Origin: Anarhynchus alexandrinus
Lineage: Eukaryota; Chordata; Aves; Charadriiformes; Charadriidae
Length of the DNA stretch: 64,000 bases
Reading direction: 5' to 3'
Assembly: GCA_008711295.1 (NCBI GenBank)
Contig: VUYV01000155.1
Coordinates: forward strand, 262,325 to 326,324
Below, piece by piece: positions 62,001-64,000 of the stretch (the stretch's first letter is position 1; every line of letters starts with the position of its first letter). A model generated the notes under the pieces. That model was not told the origin of the DNA and made no database searches. It saw only the letters and a list, made by a program, of their open reading frames with translations. Made by a program: the position numbers and the translations under genes.

Positions 62001-63830
62001 TCATGCCAGATAAGCTTTAGGCCAAATTGCTCTTCTGTAAGAGTAAAGGAAAAGGGAGGAGAGTTCTAGAACATTAAAGATTACACGTAGTAAGAAATAT
62101 CCCCCACACCTTATATTAGAAGTACATTAATATTTCCTAATAAAACATGCTCAGATTAAGCAAAACTAAAATACAAGTTGTTCATGAAGCCTTAGTTCTG
62201 TTCCCTTGGAAATATGAATTATAAAAGTTTATGTGATGAGACATAAGAAATGTATAGCAGAACCATCCATGTGAGGATTTAATAGAAAAGGAGAAATGGC
62301 TCTTTGTAAAGCATGTGTGGAGCCTGGCACAGTGTTTATGTCTGAGTTATCTGGAATTGGTTAGTTGTGTTAGATTTTAAAATTTTTATTTAATTAAAAT
62401 TTATATTTTAATACTATTAAAAATTACAAAAAATATTACTCTTTCATTTTTCTTTCTGAAATTATTGAAGGGTGTATTTTTTTTCACCAGGAAAAAATGT
62501 GAACTCCTTTCCCTTCTTCCTTACCTCCCTCCCAATTACCCTTAGCTAGTATATAGCTCTCCAGGGAGTCACTCCTACATCTAAAATAGTTCAGTGCCTT
62601 CCCTGAGAAATGGAAAGAATAAGATACTTGTCATCCTAGAAACTTTTCCTATTCACAGCTATGCTAGAGGTGCCCTTACACAAACTTTTCATCCTCAATG
62701 TCAATATACTTGGTCATTCTTCTACCCACTATTGTAAGACCCAAGTTATTTTATAATGGATTATACTTCCTACTTAGTAGAGTCACTATTCAAAAAATAC
62801 TTAGAATTACTAGCAGTAAGTGGAAGATCCAGGAATAGGACTTGCTTTAACCAATAATTTCAAACAATGCAGTTTCTAGTTCTCATACTTCTTTTTATTT
62901 TGACAAACATATACTTTAGCACATATACATGTTACTAAAGTGGTAATTAGCATGGAGTTAGCTCCTGTGTTTTAGAGTTGAACTAAAAGTCTTTGGAGTA
63001 AATGAAAATTATATCATTACTTTCAGCAGACAAAGAGCAAATTTTCACAGAGCAGAGGAAAAAGCCAAGCCTGACACAGGTAATAAAAATTTAAAGAAAT
63101 CCTTCATGGTTGTTATGCTTTGTCTACTAGGCAGACAGAAGTAATTCTACTGCTGTGAATTTGGCACTTTGTAGTGGCTTTTTGCTCACTTCTGGGAAGG
63201 GAAGAGATAAAAATATATTTTAATGAGTGTCTGTTATTCTGTTAAACTAGAGGTAGTCATCTGTACATGGAATCTGTGTTATTTTGGTAACGCTCATTTA
63301 AGTTCTGTTGCTCACCACCTTTCTGCGTGTTGCTTCCGTAAGTATTTTTGACATGTGTCCAAGAGGAATGTGTTCTGGATATTCCCCTAAAACCAATTCA
63401 AACTTTAATTTCTATTAAAGATAATTAAATACAACTTAAAAAAAAACCACAAACCAAAACACCAAAATGCTTTAGCCCCTTCCAGCAGAGCGTATAGTTA
63501 TGATGCATCTAAAATAGAAATCACCTAAAAAAGAAATAAGGATCTAATTGTCCAGATCAGTGCTAAGGAATCCACACATACAGTGGCTCTCTCACTGCAA
63601 GAAAAAGCAGCATGAACTGGAATTAATTTCTGCATAAAGCAGTAACACTAAATCGAGGTCTGATGTTGCTTGAAGGAGTAGGAAGGAACCTGATACTTAC
63701 GGTATATTCAGATAGTCAGTAAAGCCAAAGGTATTTTATTCAAAGGATATTACTTGTGCAAAACGTAAAGTAAAAATTTTTGAAACCCCCTATAGAGAAA
63801 ATTGATAGTATATATTTACCACAAATTTTT
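62001..63830. other. AT-rich non-coding sequence
   Basis: No gene, RNA or transposon recognised. Includes A/T-only blocks near 62375-62435. Confidence 0.5.
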
Positions 63831-63914
63831 TTACTATTATAAATATATAATATAAATAAATGTAATTATATAAATAATATAAAAATATAATATAAAATAT
63901 ATATTATAAATAAG
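63831..63914. repeat. AT-only low-complexity stretch
   Basis: About 84 bp almost entirely of TATAA/ATATAA words, with one G and many self-complementary stretches. Confidence 0.9.
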
Positions 63915-64000
63915 CTATCTCAATACACAACTCATCAAATTGGCCTGCACATATTCAATCACAGAATCCCATGTGGTTTTGCTTTGGCTAGGGCTGGGCA

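Noticed and set aside
63957..64000. Possible start of an antisense CR1 at the right edge (AATCACAGAATCCCATGTGG)
   Set aside because: Too short and imperfect; the diagnostic GGTTGGAAGGGACC block is not visible before the window ends.

Overview
This window looks like avian nuclear DNA. It is AT-rich and gene-poor. Its only recognisable protein-coding homology is to CR1 LINE reverse transcriptase, and several CR1 copies end in the tandem octamer ATTCTATG typical of bird CR1 elements. It also holds repeats that I recognise from bird genomes as endogenous-retrovirus LTRs (starts TGTGGTGGGTT and, in antisense, TGTGCTGGTTT). I found no host protein-coding gene, no canonical tRNA, rRNA or snRNA gene, and no CRISPR array. 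The best reading is an intergenic desert or the inside of a very long intron.

Layout. 1-9 kb: non-coding sequence with a CR1 fragment (1632-1864), an LTR fragment interrupted by CR1 (2321-2836) and an LTR of about 1 kb (3971-4986). 9.2-10.6 kb: the best-preserved element, a 5'-truncated CR1 with an uninterrupted reading frame of about 450 codons, an intact RT catalytic core and a complete 3' end. 10.6-25.6 kb: unannotatable sequence with two CR1 3' tails (13.3, 17.2 kb) and a CpG-enriched patch (20.0-20.4 kb). 25.66-27.26 kb: a long, frameshifted antisense CR1. 27.3-36.9 kb: quiet, with one octamer-motif inverted repeat. 36.9-42.8 kb: an internally deleted CR1, a second LTR copy, a 51-bp hairpin with 22-bp arms (40664-40714) and a tRNA-like box A/box B pair (42781-42827). 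46-53.6 kb: LTR-like segments, CR1 pieces (one with an internal deletion) and an old CR1/L3-like fragment. 53.6-64 kb: a poly-T tract with a 21-bp period (55255-55364), a third LTR copy (57.26-58.08 kb), two oppositely oriented CR1 fragments (60.7-62.0 kb) and an AT-satellite stretch at the right edge.

No genes act together here. The content records CR1 retrotransposition (5' truncation, internal deletion, nesting) and LTR insertion on an ancient non-coding background. The items most deserving follow-up are the near-perfect hairpin at 40.67 kb, the tRNA-like promoter boxes at 42.8 kb, the 21-bp periodic T-tract, and the intact CR1 frame. Family assignments rest on remembered consensus features, since no database search was possible. 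Boundaries are approximate unless a sharp motif is stated.
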